36,804 bases of DNA from Nocardioides sp. GTDB taxonomy: Bacteria; Actinomycetota; Actinomycetes; Propionibacteriales; Nocardioidaceae. Of this stretch, positions 24,461 to 32,627 are shown piece by piece; position 1 is the first letter of the stretch, and each line of letters opens with the position of its first letter. The notes beneath the pieces are model-generated. The model saw only the letters and a list, made by a program, of their open reading frames with translations. It was not told the DNA's origin and searched no databases. The DNA is taken from the NCBI RefSeq assembly GCF_004803405.1, contig NZ_SSXI01000026.1, forward strand, positions 1 to 36,804, written 5' to 3'. The position numbers and the translations under genes are program-made.

Positions 24461-24496
24461 GGACGGCCGCGTCACAGGGTTGCGACGCGGCCGTCC
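24461..24496 (-). terminator. Perfect 13-bp hairpin between the two pilin genes
   Basis: GGACGGCCGCGTC (24461-24473) pairs perfectly with GACGCGGCCGTCC (24484-24496), loop of 10 nt. On the minus strand it follows the first pilin stop by 16 nt and is followed by TGCATTTCAC, without a long T tract. It can act as a partial terminator or as a 3' stabiliser of the abundant pilin message. Confidence 0.7.
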
Positions 24497-24512
24497 CGAC
24501 GGCTCGAACGGA

Positions 24513-24695
24513 TCAGTCGATGCTGCTGTTGACGTCGGTGAAGGCGCCCTTGATGGTGTCACCGAGCGTGAACACGACGGCCACGATGGCGGCGGCGATG
24601 AGGGCGACCAGGAGGCCGTACTCGACGGCGGTCGCGCCACGCTCCTCCATCTTGGTCAGGCGGGCGTTCAGCAGGATGTTGAGGTACTGGATCAT
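24513..24695 (-). CDS. flp: Flp pilin, main pilus subunit
   Basis: A 60-residue class IVb prepilin starting MIQYLNILLNARLTKMEERG. Cleavage is expected after Gly20; the mature protein starts ATAVEYGLLVALIAAAIVAVV, with Glu25 at +5 and the Glu-Tyr pair of the Flp family, then GDTIKGAFTDVNSSID. SD AGGAG lies 8 nt before the ATG. The subunit polymerises into the thin Tad pilus used for adhesion and surface sensing. It follows the regulator gene by 154 bp that hold inverted repeats, so it probably has its own promoter. A prepilin peptidase is not in this window. Confidence 0.95.
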   Translation of the reverse strand: MIQYLNILLNARLTKMEERGATAVEYGLLVALIAAAIVAVVFTLGDTIKGAFTDVNSSID

Positions 24696-24729
24696 CGGGG
24701 TGCTCCTATGGCGTGTCTTGCAGTGTCCC

Positions 24730-24745
24730 CGGGGCGTATTCCCCG
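24730..24745 (-). promoter_or_regulatory. Small hairpin in the flp leader
   Basis: CGGGG (24730-24734) and CCCCG (24741-24745) with a 6-nt loop, 34 bp before the flp start. It could stabilise the pilin mRNA 5' end; evidence is the base pairing only. Confidence 0.3.
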
Positions 24746-24762
24746 ATGAGGAAAGCCTGCCT

Positions 24763-24783
24763 GATCCGCACGACCCACGGATC
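24763..24783. promoter_or_regulatory. Inverted repeat GATCCG-N9-CGGATC upstream of flp
   Basis: GATCCG (24763-24768) and CGGATC (24778-24783) form a perfect 6-bp dyad with 9-bp spacer in the flp upstream region. A possible operator or RNA hairpin; the binding protein is unknown. Confidence 0.3.
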
Positions 24784-24804
24784 GGGAGTTCGACTCGATG
24801 CCCG

Positions 24805-24820
24805 TAGTCATTTGGGACTA
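24805..24820. promoter_or_regulatory. Inverted repeat TAGTC-N6-GACTA, candidate response regulator site
   Basis: TAGTC (24805-24809) and GACTA (24816-24820) form a perfect dyad in an AT-richer patch, between the NarL-type regulator gene and flp, 110-125 bp upstream of the flp start. NarL/LuxR-type dimers usually bind short dyads of this size. Binding by the adjacent regulator is an inference. Confidence 0.4.
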
Positions 24821-24849
24821 AGGCGCCGCCGTGATCGGCGACGGGCGAC

Positions 24850-25500
24850 TCAGCGAGCCGACGGCTGGACGGTCGAGAGCAGCCCGATCCGCATCGCGGT
24901 CACCAACGCCTGGGCTCGGTTCGCAGCGCCCAGCTTCTGGTAGATCCGGGCGATGTGGGACTTGGTCGTCGACTCGGAGAGGTAGAGCTTCTGCCCGATC
25001 GCGGCAGCGTTGAGGCCCTCCGCCAGCAGCAAAAGCACGTCGTGCTCGCGCTCGGTGAGTGCGGTGGACTCAGCCGACTGGCGTCGCATCATGGCTCCGA
25101 CGAGGCCGGCGCACACGAAGGCCTTGGGGGAGACTGCCGAGTGCCGGGCCGTCTTGATCACCTCCGTGGACGGGGCGTCCTTGCCGACGAACCCGGACGC
25201 GCCCGCCTGCATCGCGGCGAAGATCTGCTCGTCACCCGAGTGCATGGTCAGCACGATCAACCCGACGGTGTCGCTCTCCTTGCGGATCGTGCGCACCACG
25301 TCGAGGCCGGTCCCGTCCTGCATCTGGAGATCGGTGACGACGACGTCGGGCTTGAGCTCGCGATAGCGCGCGATGCCCTCCTCGACCGACCCCGCCGTGC
25401 CGACCACGTCCAGGTCGTCCTCCATGTCGAGCACTGCGCCGAGCCCGCTGCGAATCAGCTCGTGGTCGTCGATCAGCAGAACCCTGATGGTGTCGCTCAT
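24850..25500 (-). CDS. NarL/LuxR-family response regulator of the tad locus
   Basis: A 216-residue transcription factor starting MSDTIRVLLIDDHELIRSG. Receiver domain: Asp11 and Asp12 acidic pocket, phospho-acceptor Asp57 (VVVTDLQMQDG), Thr85 (VLTMH), Lys107 (GFVGKDAP), so complete. The C-terminal LuxR-type helix-turn-helix is at about residues 145-205 (LTEREHDVLLLLAEGLNAAA, ESTTKSHIARIYQKLG). The ATG overlaps the stop of the kinase gene (ATGA), so the two form a cognate pair. Position directly before the flp pilin gene suggests it controls pilin expression (inference). Confidence 0.93.
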   Translation of the reverse strand: MSDTIRVLLIDDHELIRSGLGAVLDMEDDLDVVGTAGSVEEGIARYRELKPDVVVTDLQMQDGTGLDVVRTIRKESDTVGLIVLTMHSGDEQIFAAMQAGASGFVGKDAPSTEVIKTARHSAVSPKAFVCAGLVGAMMRRQSAESTALTEREHDVLLLLAEGLNAAAIGQKLYLSESTTKSHIARIYQKLGAANRAQALVTAMRIGLLSTVQPSAR

Positions 25501-27068
25501 CGCTTCTCCTCCGTGGTCGGGGCGTTCTTGGCGGCCTTCGGAGCGCGTGGCGCCTTGAGTGACACCGAGACCGTGAGGCCCCGACTGGCGTTGTCGCGAA
25601 CCACGAGTTCCGCACCGATCAGTCTCGCACGCTCGCGCATGATCTTCAGCCCGTGCGAGTCGGTGCGGGCGCGTTGCAGGCCGACTCCGTTGTCGGTGAT
25701 GGTGATGAGCGCCTCGGGTGCGTACACCTGGCATCTCACGTCGATCGCCGTGGCCCGAGCGTGCTTGACCGCGTTGTTCATGGCTTCCTGGGCGATCCGG
25801 AAGAGCTCGGCCTCGACCTCCGGCCGGAGTCGCTGAGGCTGCTCGTCCAGACGCACCCGGATCGGGATGCCCGACGACTCCGAGAGGTGTCGGGCAACAC
25901 CGCTGATCGCGCCGCCCAGGCTCTCGTTCTCCCCGATGCTGGTGCGCAGGTTCATCACCGAGCGCCGGACCTCCCCGACGACCGTGGAGACCCGCTCGCG
26001 GAGCAGGGCGAGGTACTTGGCCTGCTGCTCGTCCGCGGGACGCGCGGCGAGGGCGTCGATGATGTACCCGAGGGAGGCGATGTCCTGCGCGACGCCGTCG
26101 TGCATCTCGCGGGCCAGGCGGTTTCGCTCGTCAGCCGTTGCCGCGTCCCGGAACTGTGCGAACAGCAGTGCCGCATCCAGCTTGACTGCGCAGTCGGCCA
26201 GGTCGTGAGCGAGGTTCCCGAGGGACAGCCGCCGGTCGCCGTCCGACGCGGCCGGGCGCAGGCCGGCGACGATGGCCTGGTCGGTGACCCGGAAGGCGAA
26301 GCCCTGTCCGATCTGGACGGTGCCGGCGTCACCCTTCCCGAGGCCGCGGACATCGCAGGCCAGCGTCTCGCACGCGGCGGAGTCGCCCGGCTCGAGCTCG
26401 ATCGTGGAGGCCACCGGCGTCAGGTCGTCGCCCCGCGGCACGTAGAGCACGAGGCCCCGGTTGGGAATCCGGTCGCTGACCCGGCTGAGCAGCTCTCCGC
26501 CGAGCGCACCCACGTCGAGCCCGGAGCTGAGGCTTCCGGAGAGGTCGAGCAGCTGCTTGAGGTGCTGTTGGGCGTCGCGGTAGGGCGCGAGGGGGTCTGC
26601 CCCCCGGTCCGAGGAGAACGTCACACCGGCGATCAGGCTCAGGCCGACGCCCGCCATCACCCAGGTGAAGATCGAGACGCTCTGCTCGCCCGTCAGGCGC
26701 TCCCACCACATCAGCCCCAGAGCCACGACCGCGATCAGCTCGACCAGCACCGTTCGAGCCATCGTGCGCATGCCGGCGACCGCCGTCGCGTAAAGCGGTG
26801 GCACGACCAGGGCGGCCAGGATCGAGGGGGCGTAGACCATACCGACCGCACAGATCGCGCCGACGGTCGCTGCCTCCGTCGACGGACGCATCGACAGATC
26901 GAGATCCCGCCTGATCGCGGTGATGCCCTGGTAGATCCACACGGCAGTGAGCGCGAGCAGGGCCAGTAGGCCCTCTCCCTGACGGAACCAGAGGATCGGA
27001 CCGCCGATCGCGAGCAGCGCGAAGAACCGCGCGGCTCCGACCACGGCGTACGTCTGGCTACTGGGCAT
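25497..27068 (-). CDS. NarL-type sensor histidine kinase of the tad locus
   Basis: A 523-residue membrane kinase starting MPSSQTYAVVGAARFFALLA. Five or six N-terminal helices (to about residue 150) with little external loop suggest sensing in or near the membrane. A GAF-like segment follows at about 175-290 (LLDLSGSLSSGLDVGALGGE), then HisKA_3 with His323 (LAREMHDGVAQDIASLGY) and a HATPase_c domain with the N box EAMNNAVKHA (Asn431-432) and DNGVGL at about 459-464. It feeds the regulator encoded downstream (overlap ATGA). TAGGCT 6 nt upstream of ATG 27068, inside the 20-bp gap after tadC, suggests its own leaderless promoter. Confidence 0.93.
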   Translation of the reverse strand: MPSSQTYAVVGAARFFALLAIGGPILWFRQGEGLLALLALTAVWIYQGITAIRRDLDLSMRPSTEAATVGAICAVGMVYAPSILAALVVPPLYATAVAGMRTMARTVLVELIAVVALGLMWWERLTGEQSVSIFTWVMAGVGLSLIAGVTFSSDRGADPLAPYRDAQQHLKQLLDLSGSLSSGLDVGALGGELLSRVSDRIPNRGLVLYVPRGDDLTPVASTIELEPGDSAACETLACDVRGLGKGDAGTVQIGQGFAFRVTDQAIVAGLRPAASDGDRRLSLGNLAHDLADCAVKLDAALLFAQFRDAATADERNRLAREMHDGVAQDIASLGYIIDALAARPADEQQAKYLALLRERVSTVVGEVRRSVMNLRTSIGENESLGGAISGVARHLSESSGIPIRVRLDEQPQRLRPEVEAELFRIAQEAMNNAVKHARATAIDVRCQVYAPEALITITDNGVGLQRARTDSHGLKIMRERARLIGAELVVRDNASRGLTVSVSLKAPRAPKAAKNAPTTEEKR

Positions 27069-27074
27069 GTACCG

Positions 27075-27080
27075 AGCCTA
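27075..27080 (-). promoter_or_regulatory. Putative -10 element, leaderless promoter of the kinase-regulator pair
   Basis: On the minus strand TAGGCT fits TANNNT and ends 6 nt (CGGTAC) before ATG 27068, with no SD between. It lies in the 20-bp gap between tadC and the kinase gene, so the regulators may be expressed apart from the tad genes. Confidence 0.4.
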
Positions 27081-27088
27081 GGCCCCCG

Positions 27089-28015
27089 TCAGCCCGTTCC
27101 GCCGAAGCTGTCGATGGCGCCGAGGACCGCCGGCCCCATCACGACGACGAACAGGCAGGGGAGGATGAAGAGAATCAGGGGCAGCATGATCTTCACCGGG
27201 ACCTGCTGCGCCCTCTCCTCGGCATACTGTCGACGCTTGGTGCGGATCTCCGTGGCCTGCACCCGCAGCACCTGGCCGATCGGGATGCCGAAGGCGTCAG
27301 CCTGCACCATGGAGCCGACGAACGTGTGCAGCTCATCGACGTTGCTCCGTTCGCCCATGGCGCGCATGGCGTCCGAGCGTCCCATCCCGAGCTGCATCTC
27401 CCTCAGGACGCGCGAGAACTCCTCGGCGAGCGGACCGTCGGTGTTGCGCGCGACCTGCTGGACGGCGGCGTCGAAGCCGAGTCCTGCCTCGACGCTGATC
27501 GTGAGCAGGTCGACCGCATCGGCGAGAGTGCGCCTGAGCTTGTCCGCCCGCTTCGCGGCACGCTGATGGAGGAAGAGGTCGGGAGCGGAGAATCCCGCTA
27601 CCAGGGCGAGGATCACGAGAAGTGCGAGCCAGGTGACGCCGAGTCCGACGACGAGGCCATATGCGAGGGCGCAGATCGGAAAACCGGCCGCGCAGACGAC
27701 CTTCGTGGAGATGACCCGATCGACGGTCCATCCGGTCGGATTGCCCGCCAGGTCCAGCTTGCGACGGATCCGCTCCGCCTTGTCGCCCCCAGTCAGACGA
27801 CGGCCCAGACCGAGGGCTCGCTGCTGCAGCGGCTCCAGGACGCGGTCGGCGAACGAGCGATCCGCATCCTCCGCCAGCTCACGGCCGGAGCTGCCGTGCT
27901 GATCCAGCGCGTGGAGCGCCCGCGCCAGGCCGGTCGGCGCCTCCTCCCTGACGAGTGCGGCGCTGAGCGCTGCGAGGGCGCCGACGATGAGCACGAACGC
28001 GAGGAGCAGCAGCAT
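27089..28015 (-). CDS. tadC: Tad pilus inner-membrane platform protein TadC (T2SF family)
   Basis: A 308-residue inner-membrane protein of the type II secretion F family, one of two platform proteins of the Tad pilus machine. The start is ATG 28015 with AAGGTGG upstream; a GTG at 28018, one codon earlier, is possible. Helices are at about residues 2-22, 110-150 (two) and 275-303. The T2SF core contains LRRTLADAVDLLTISVEAGL, FSRVLREMQLGMGRSDAM and FVGSMVQADAFGIPIGQVLR. The start overlaps the stop of the preceding VWA-TadB gene. It works with TadB and the TadA ATPase to extrude Flp subunits. Confidence 0.92.
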   Translation of the reverse strand: MLLLLAFVLIVGALAALSAALVREEAPTGLARALHALDQHGSSGRELAEDADRSFADRVLEPLQQRALGLGRRLTGGDKAERIRRKLDLAGNPTGWTVDRVISTKVVCAAGFPICALAYGLVVGLGVTWLALLVILALVAGFSAPDLFLHQRAAKRADKLRRTLADAVDLLTISVEAGLGFDAAVQQVARNTDGPLAEEFSRVLREMQLGMGRSDAMRAMGERSNVDELHTFVGSMVQADAFGIPIGQVLRVQATEIRTKRRQYAEERAQQVPVKIMLPLILFILPCLFVVVMGPAVLGAIDSFGGTG

Positions 28016-29931
28016 CACACGTCCACCTTCACCATTCGGGACATCCAGAAGACGCCGATCAGCATCCAGACACTGCCTCCGATGCTCAGCACCAGGCCTC
28101 GGGCATCCGTCACGAGCGGCGCGAGGAAGGATCGATTGGTGAGGAACAGATAGAGCGCGAACACCGGAGGAAGACCGCACAGAATCATCGCCGAGAGCCG
28201 TCCTTCGGCGGACAGGGAGCGCACCTGGCGGCGGAGGTAGGCACGCTCCCGCATCGTCGACGCGACGGTCGTCAGCAGCTCGGCGAGGTTTCCACCGACC
28301 TGGCGCTGGATTCGGATCGCCATGACACTCCAGGCGAAGTCCTTGCTCTGGAACCGGTCAGCGACGCCCTCGAAGGCGTCTTCGAGCGGCATGCCGATCC
28401 GCGCCTCGACGAGCACCCGCTTGAACTCCGACGCGATCGGCTCGGGACCCTCGCGGACGACGGTGTCGATCGCCTGGGCGAGGGAGAGGCCGGCGCTCAG
28501 GGCTCCGGCAATCAGCTGGAGCACCTCGGGCAGGGCAGCGTCGAATGCACGACGGCGCCGGCTCGTCCGGAACCGGAGGTAGATGGGTGGCAGGAAGACG
28601 CCTGCCACCAGGAACAGGAGACCGACGAGGATGCTGCCCTTCCCGAGCAGGAGTCCAACGGCTCCTGCGCCGAACACGACGGCGACGTGAACCAGCAACC
28701 ACTCCGACGGCTTGAACTCGCTGCCGGCAGCCGCGAGTCGGCGCATGAGTCTCTCGTTCAGGCCGCTGTTCCGCTCCAGGACGCCGGCGGCCGCGGCCCT
28801 CGCCTGGTCCATCACCGGCTCCGTGGGCGGCTTTGCCAGCGATCGCTCGGCCGAGCCCGATGTCCGGGCGCTGTAGGCCTCGACACGCTCGGCGATGGTC
28901 ATCGGGCCCGGGGCACGAGGAACCAGGAGGACGGCCGCCGAGACGAGGCCGATCGCGGACACCCCGATACCCACGTAGAGCAGCCAGCCCGGCACCGCCC
29001 AGCCGGCTGGACTGTCGAGCGTCGGAAGGACGTCGACCGCGTCCGTCGACGACGCCTCCTGAATGGACGCCAACGCGCGAGCCACGACGGGCTCGCCGGC
29101 GGTGGGCAGGATGACCTCGACGGTTGCCTCACGTGCGTCGAAGTCGCTCGGCAAGGGCGCGGTGATAAGGACCTGGCCCGCAAGGAGATCGGCCTGCGTG
29201 CGGAACGCCTCCGCCAGCGCCGGGCCGGTGGACTCGATGACGCGGCCGTTCCCGGCATCGGCCATGGCACGCAGTGGTGCGAGGGCCTTGCCGGACTGGC
29301 CGAGGCTGACCACGTCCACGAGGGTCTCGGTCGACTCGATCACGCCCGTGACGTCATCGAGCGTGGCCGACCCGCCGGTGTCCGACCCGTCGGAGAGCAG
29401 GAGAACGGTTCGCTGACCGTCCTCCCCGGCTGCGTCCACAGCGGCGGACACTCCGTCGTAGAGCAACGTGTCGCGTCGCAGGTCCAGGCTGTTGATGACC
29501 GCGCGGGCAGCGTCACGGTCGGTCGTGGGGCTGAGCGCCACCGCCACCTCGCTGTCGAACGTCACCACGCCGACCTCGACGTCTCGTGGGACGCTGTCGA
29601 GGTAGATGCCGGCCGCATCCTTGGCGGCTGCGAAGCGGCCGCTGCGAGCCATGGAACGGCTGGTGTCGATGGCGAGGATCGTCACCCGCTTCACCGAGGA
29701 GACCGTGCCGGCAGCAGACGCCGTCGCGTTGAGCGATCCGCCGTCGAGCGTCGCGGAGACGCCGGCGAGGTCGACCTCCACGCCGGGCGGGACGTTGACG
29801 AGGACGCGCAGGTCCTCGCCCGACGACTCGACATGGGTGATCGTGCCGTCCTCGGCGGAAGCCGCAGCAGCGGGAAGCAGCACCGCCGCGACCAACGCGG
29901 CGAAGAGGAGGAACAGCCGACGCGCAGCCAT
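28015..29931 (-). CDS. Von Willebrand factor A domain fused to TadB (T2SF family)
   Basis: A 638-residue fusion starting [20 protein letters not shown]. After the signal peptide, a VWA domain at about residues 80-255 has a complete metal site: DTSRS (Asp89, Ser91, Ser93), Thr155 (RRDTLLYDG) and SDGSD (Asp181, Asp184). A beta-rich stretch follows, then a helix at about 302-326 (PGWLLYVGIGVSAIGLVSAA), a linker and a T2SF domain with the TadB pattern: ALPEVLQLIAGALSAGLSLA, FKRVLVEARIGMPLEDAFEG, IRIQRQVGGNLAELLTTVAS. Four further helices follow the usual layout. Usual TadB is about 300 residues, so the first half is extra. The VWA part would face outside and could bind pilin, surface or matrix (inference). 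ATG 29931 chosen; GTG 29934 possible. Confidence 0.88.
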   Translation of the reverse strand: MAARRLFLLFAALVAAVLLPAAAASAEDGTITHVESSGEDLRVLVNVPPGVEVDLAGVSATLDGGSLNATASAAGTVSSVKRVTILAIDTSRSMARSGRFAAAKDAAGIYLDSVPRDVEVGVVTFDSEVAVALSPTTDRDAARAVINSLDLRRDTLLYDGVSAAVDAAGEDGQRTVLLLSDGSDTGGSATLDDVTGVIESTETLVDVVSLGQSGKALAPLRAMADAGNGRVIESTGPALAEAFRTQADLLAGQVLITAPLPSDFDAREATVEVILPTAGEPVVARALASIQEASSTDAVDVLPTLDSPAGWAVPGWLLYVGIGVSAIGLVSAAVLLVPRAPGPMTIAERVEAYSARTSGSAERSLAKPPTEPVMDQARAAAAGVLERNSGLNERLMRRLAAAGSEFKPSEWLLVHVAVVFGAGAVGLLLGKGSILVGLLFLVAGVFLPPIYLRFRTSRRRRAFDAALPEVLQLIAGALSAGLSLAQAIDTVVREGPEPIASEFKRVLVEARIGMPLEDAFEGVADRFQSKDFAWSVMAIRIQRQVGGNLAELLTTVASTMRERAYLRRQVRSLSAEGRLSAMILCGLPPVFALYLFLTNRSFLAPLVTDARGLVLSIGGSVWMLIGVFWMSRMVKVDV

Positions 29932-31439
29932 CACACCTGGTCCGTTCGGAAGGTCATCGGGTCGACCGAGACGTTGGCGTAGGCCAGCTTCTCGATGAAC
30001 TTCGGCCGCAGACCCGTCGAGCGCAGGCGGCCGAGCACACGGCCGTTCTCGTCGAAGCCCGCGGTGTTGTCGAAGACGAAGATGTCTTGGAGGGTGATGA
30101 CGTCGCCCTCCATCCGCTCCACCTCGGTGATGTGCGTGATCCGCCTGGTGCCGTCCTTGAAGCGGGTCTGGTGCACGATCAGGTCCACGGCGGAGGCCAC
30201 CTGCTCGCGAATGGCGCGGATCGGTAGGTCCATACCGGCCATCAGCACCATCGTCTCCATGCGCGCCAGTGCGTCCCGGGGACCGTTGGAGTGCAGGGTG
30301 CAGATCGAGCCGTCGTGACCGGTGTTCATCGCCTGGAGCATGTCGAGCGCCGAGGCGTCACGGACCTCGCCGACGACGATGCGGTCCGGCCGCATCCGCA
30401 GGCTGTTGCGGACCAGGTCGCGGATGGTGACCGCGCCCTTGCCCTCGATGTTGGCCGGCCGGGACTCCAACCGGACCACGTGGTCCTGCTTGAGCTGAAG
30501 CTCCGCGGCGTCCTCGATCGTGACGATTCGCTCGTCGGTCGGGATGAACGACGAGAGCACGTTGAGCGTGGTCGTCTTGCCCGCGCCAGTTCCGCCCGAG
30601 ACGATGACGTTGAGGCGGCCCCGGACGCACGCGTCGAGGAAGTCGGCGGTCTGCGGAGTGAGTGACCCGAAGTTGATCAAGTCCTGCACCGTGAGCGGGT
30701 CCGCCGAGAACTTGCGGATCGTGAGCGCTGAGCCATCGACCGCCAGCGGCGGGACGATGGCGTTGACCCGGCTGCCGTCGGGAAGGCGGGCATCGACCAT
30801 CGGCGAGGACTCGTCCACGCGACGGCCGATCCGCGACACGATCTTGTCGATCGTGCGGCGCAGGTGAGCCTCGTCGGTGAAGTGGGCGTCGGCCTTCATC
30901 AGCCGGCCGTTCTTCTCCAGCCAGACGTCGGGGCCGTTGACCATGACCTCGGAGACCTCAGGATCGCGGAGGTACGGATCGATCGGTCCGTAGCCGAGGA
31001 TGTCGTCGGTGATCTCGAGGGTCACCCGGGAGCGGTCCGCCGCGCTCAACGGGCGGTCCTGCGAGCCGAGCACCTCGGAGAGAACGTTGCGTACGGTCTG
31101 GTCCAGCTCCTGCTGGTCCATGTCGGCGTCGTAGAGGTGCGGACCGAGCCTCTTCAGAAGCTCGGCGTGGACGCTCGCTTTGAGCTCCTCGATCCGGTCG
31201 GCCTCCTGGCTGACCAGCGCTCGCCGGGAGGCCGGACGGCTGTCGGGGCCGACCGCAGGGGCGCGCGCCGAGAGCGGCCCGGAGGTCTGCCCCGTTGCGG
31301 GATGCTCGGTCTCGTCTGCCCTGGCCGAGCCGCCAGCGGTGTCGGCCTGGGGTTCCAGATCGGCCGTCCCGGCGGGCTTGTCCCTGGCGGTACCCGCTTC
31401 ACCACGGGCGGCGGCGAGGCGGTCGGAGAGCGTCGACAT
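29931..31439 (-). CDS. tadA: Tad pilus assembly ATPase TadA/CpaF
   Basis: A 502-residue cytoplasmic ATPase of the type II/IV secretion (GspE/VirB11) family that drives pilus extension. The N-terminal 75 residues are low-complexity and polar. The N-domain [20 protein letters not shown] and the MVNGP motif are typical of CpaF. Walker [11 protein letters not shown] is at about 281-290, the Asp box near [12 protein letters not shown], Walker B RIVVGEVR at about 353-360 and the His box [12 protein letters not shown] at about 374-385; all are intact. The start touches the cpaE stop (TGATG) and the end overlaps the VWA-TadB gene, so the genes are tightly coupled. Confidence 0.95.
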   Translation of the reverse strand: MSTLSDRLAAARGEAGTARDKPAGTADLEPQADTAGGSARADETEHPATGQTSGPLSARAPAVGPDSRPASRRALVSQEADRIEELKASVHAELLKRLGPHLYDADMDQQELDQTVRNVLSEVLGSQDRPLSAADRSRVTLEITDDILGYGPIDPYLRDPEVSEVMVNGPDVWLEKNGRLMKADAHFTDEAHLRRTIDKIVSRIGRRVDESSPMVDARLPDGSRVNAIVPPLAVDGSALTIRKFSADPLTVQDLINFGSLTPQTADFLDACVRGRLNVIVSGGTGAGKTTTLNVLSSFIPTDERIVTIEDAAELQLKQDHVVRLESRPANIEGKGAVTIRDLVRNSLRMRPDRIVVGEVRDASALDMLQAMNTGHDGSICTLHSNGPRDALARMETMVLMAGMDLPIRAIREQVASAVDLIVHQTRFKDGTRRITHITEVERMEGDVITLQDIFVFDNTAGFDENGRVLGRLRSTGLRPKFIEKLAYANVSVDPMTFRTDQV

Positions 31440-32620
31440 CAGGCCCTCCCGCGGCGGAAGAGGCCACGCGACCGCGGCTGCCCGAAGCTCTCACCGGCGG
31501 TCTGGCGTGGCATCGGATCGCCGGCCAGAGTGGACGCCAGCTGCGCGTAGGCGAGGCTCGCCGGATGGCTCGGCTTGTGGGCCACGATCGGTGTGCCGGC
31601 GTTCGTCGAAGCGGCGATCTCGACCGCGGTCGCGACCTGTGAGGCCACAGGCATCCCCAGGATGCTCTCCACCTTCTCGACGCTGATGCCGACCGCATCG
31701 TCGGCACGGTTGAGGAGGAGGTGGCGGTGGCCCCGCGCGATGTTGAGCATGTCCATGGTCTCCAGTGCGACCTTGACGTTCTTCAGCGTCGGCACGTCGA
31801 GAGTGGCCACGACGACGCACTCATCCGTCTCGTCGAGTGCGGTCAGCGTCGCGTCGTCGAAGGACGGTGCCGTGTCGACCACGATGTAGTCGAAGCCCTC
31901 GCGCAGGGCACGTAGGATCCGTGAGATCAGCAGCGGGGTGACCCGCTCTCGCACGTCCGGGTGGGACGGCGCCGCGAGGACTGTGATGGAGTCCTGGTGG
32001 CGAGTCATCAAGCCCTCGAGCATTTCGAGGTCCACCGAGTCCTCGGACCCGACGGCCTGCTCGATGGAGTGCGTCGGGAAGAGCTGCATCGTGATCGCGA
32101 CGTCGCCGAAGCCGAGGTCGAGGTCGACGAGGCACACCCTGCGTGCGCCACGATCGGTGAGCGCGAGCGCCAGGTTGACCGAGGATGTCGTCTTGCCCAC
32201 GCCTCCCTTGGGGGAGAAGACCGTGACGACCCGGCCCTGCTGGCGTGCACCCTCGGGACCGCGTAGGGCCTGAAACAGCTGCTGGGCGCGCTCGACGGCA
32301 TTCGTCAGGCCCTTCTCGTCGCCGTTCTCCACCACGACGTCACGGACACCGGCGTGCATCGCCCGCGTGAGCACATCGGTGTCGAACCGCTCGCGGACGA
32401 GCACGACGCTGACGGTCGGACGGCTGATCCGGAGATCCTCCGTGGTTGCCAGGGCGGTCTCGAGCGGGATCGAGGACCCGAGCGCGACGACGTACTCCTC
32501 GGGGTGCTGGTCGAGCCAGGCATACGCGCGGTCGATCGACGCGACCGCGTGGGAACCGGCGGGCATCGCGGTGAGCAACCTCTCCACGACCGACTGGTCC
32601 TGTTCCACTAGAACCGGCAT
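31439..32620 (-). CDS. cpaE: CpaE/TadZ-like MinD-family ATPase of the Tad pilus
   Basis: A 393-residue protein starting MPVLVEQDQSVVERLL at ATG 32620, with GAGG upstream. The N-terminal 120 residues form an atypical receiver-like domain (VSVVLVRERFDTDVLTRAMHA) without the usual phospho-acceptor pattern, as in CpaE/TadZ. The MinD/ParA domain has a deviant Walker A KGGVGKTT (Lys138 to Thr145), CLVDLDLGFGDVA and DYIVVDTAPSFDDATLTALD. Such proteins place the pilus machine in the cell. The C-terminal tail is basic (FGQPRSRGLFRRGRA). It lies 7 bp after cpaB and joins tadA by a TGATG overlap. Confidence 0.93.
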   Translation of the reverse strand: MPVLVEQDQSVVERLLTAMPAGSHAVASIDRAYAWLDQHPEEYVVALGSSIPLETALATTEDLRISRPTVSVVLVRERFDTDVLTRAMHAGVRDVVVENGDEKGLTNAVERAQQLFQALRGPEGARQQGRVVTVFSPKGGVGKTTSSVNLALALTDRGARRVCLVDLDLGFGDVAITMQLFPTHSIEQAVGSEDSVDLEMLEGLMTRHQDSITVLAAPSHPDVRERVTPLLISRILRALREGFDYIVVDTAPSFDDATLTALDETDECVVVATLDVPTLKNVKVALETMDMLNIARGHRHLLLNRADDAVGISVEKVESILGMPVASQVATAVEIAASTNAGTPIVAHKPSHPASLAYAQLASTLAGDPMPRQTAGESFGQPRSRGLFRRGRA

Positions 32621-32627
32621 GGCGACC

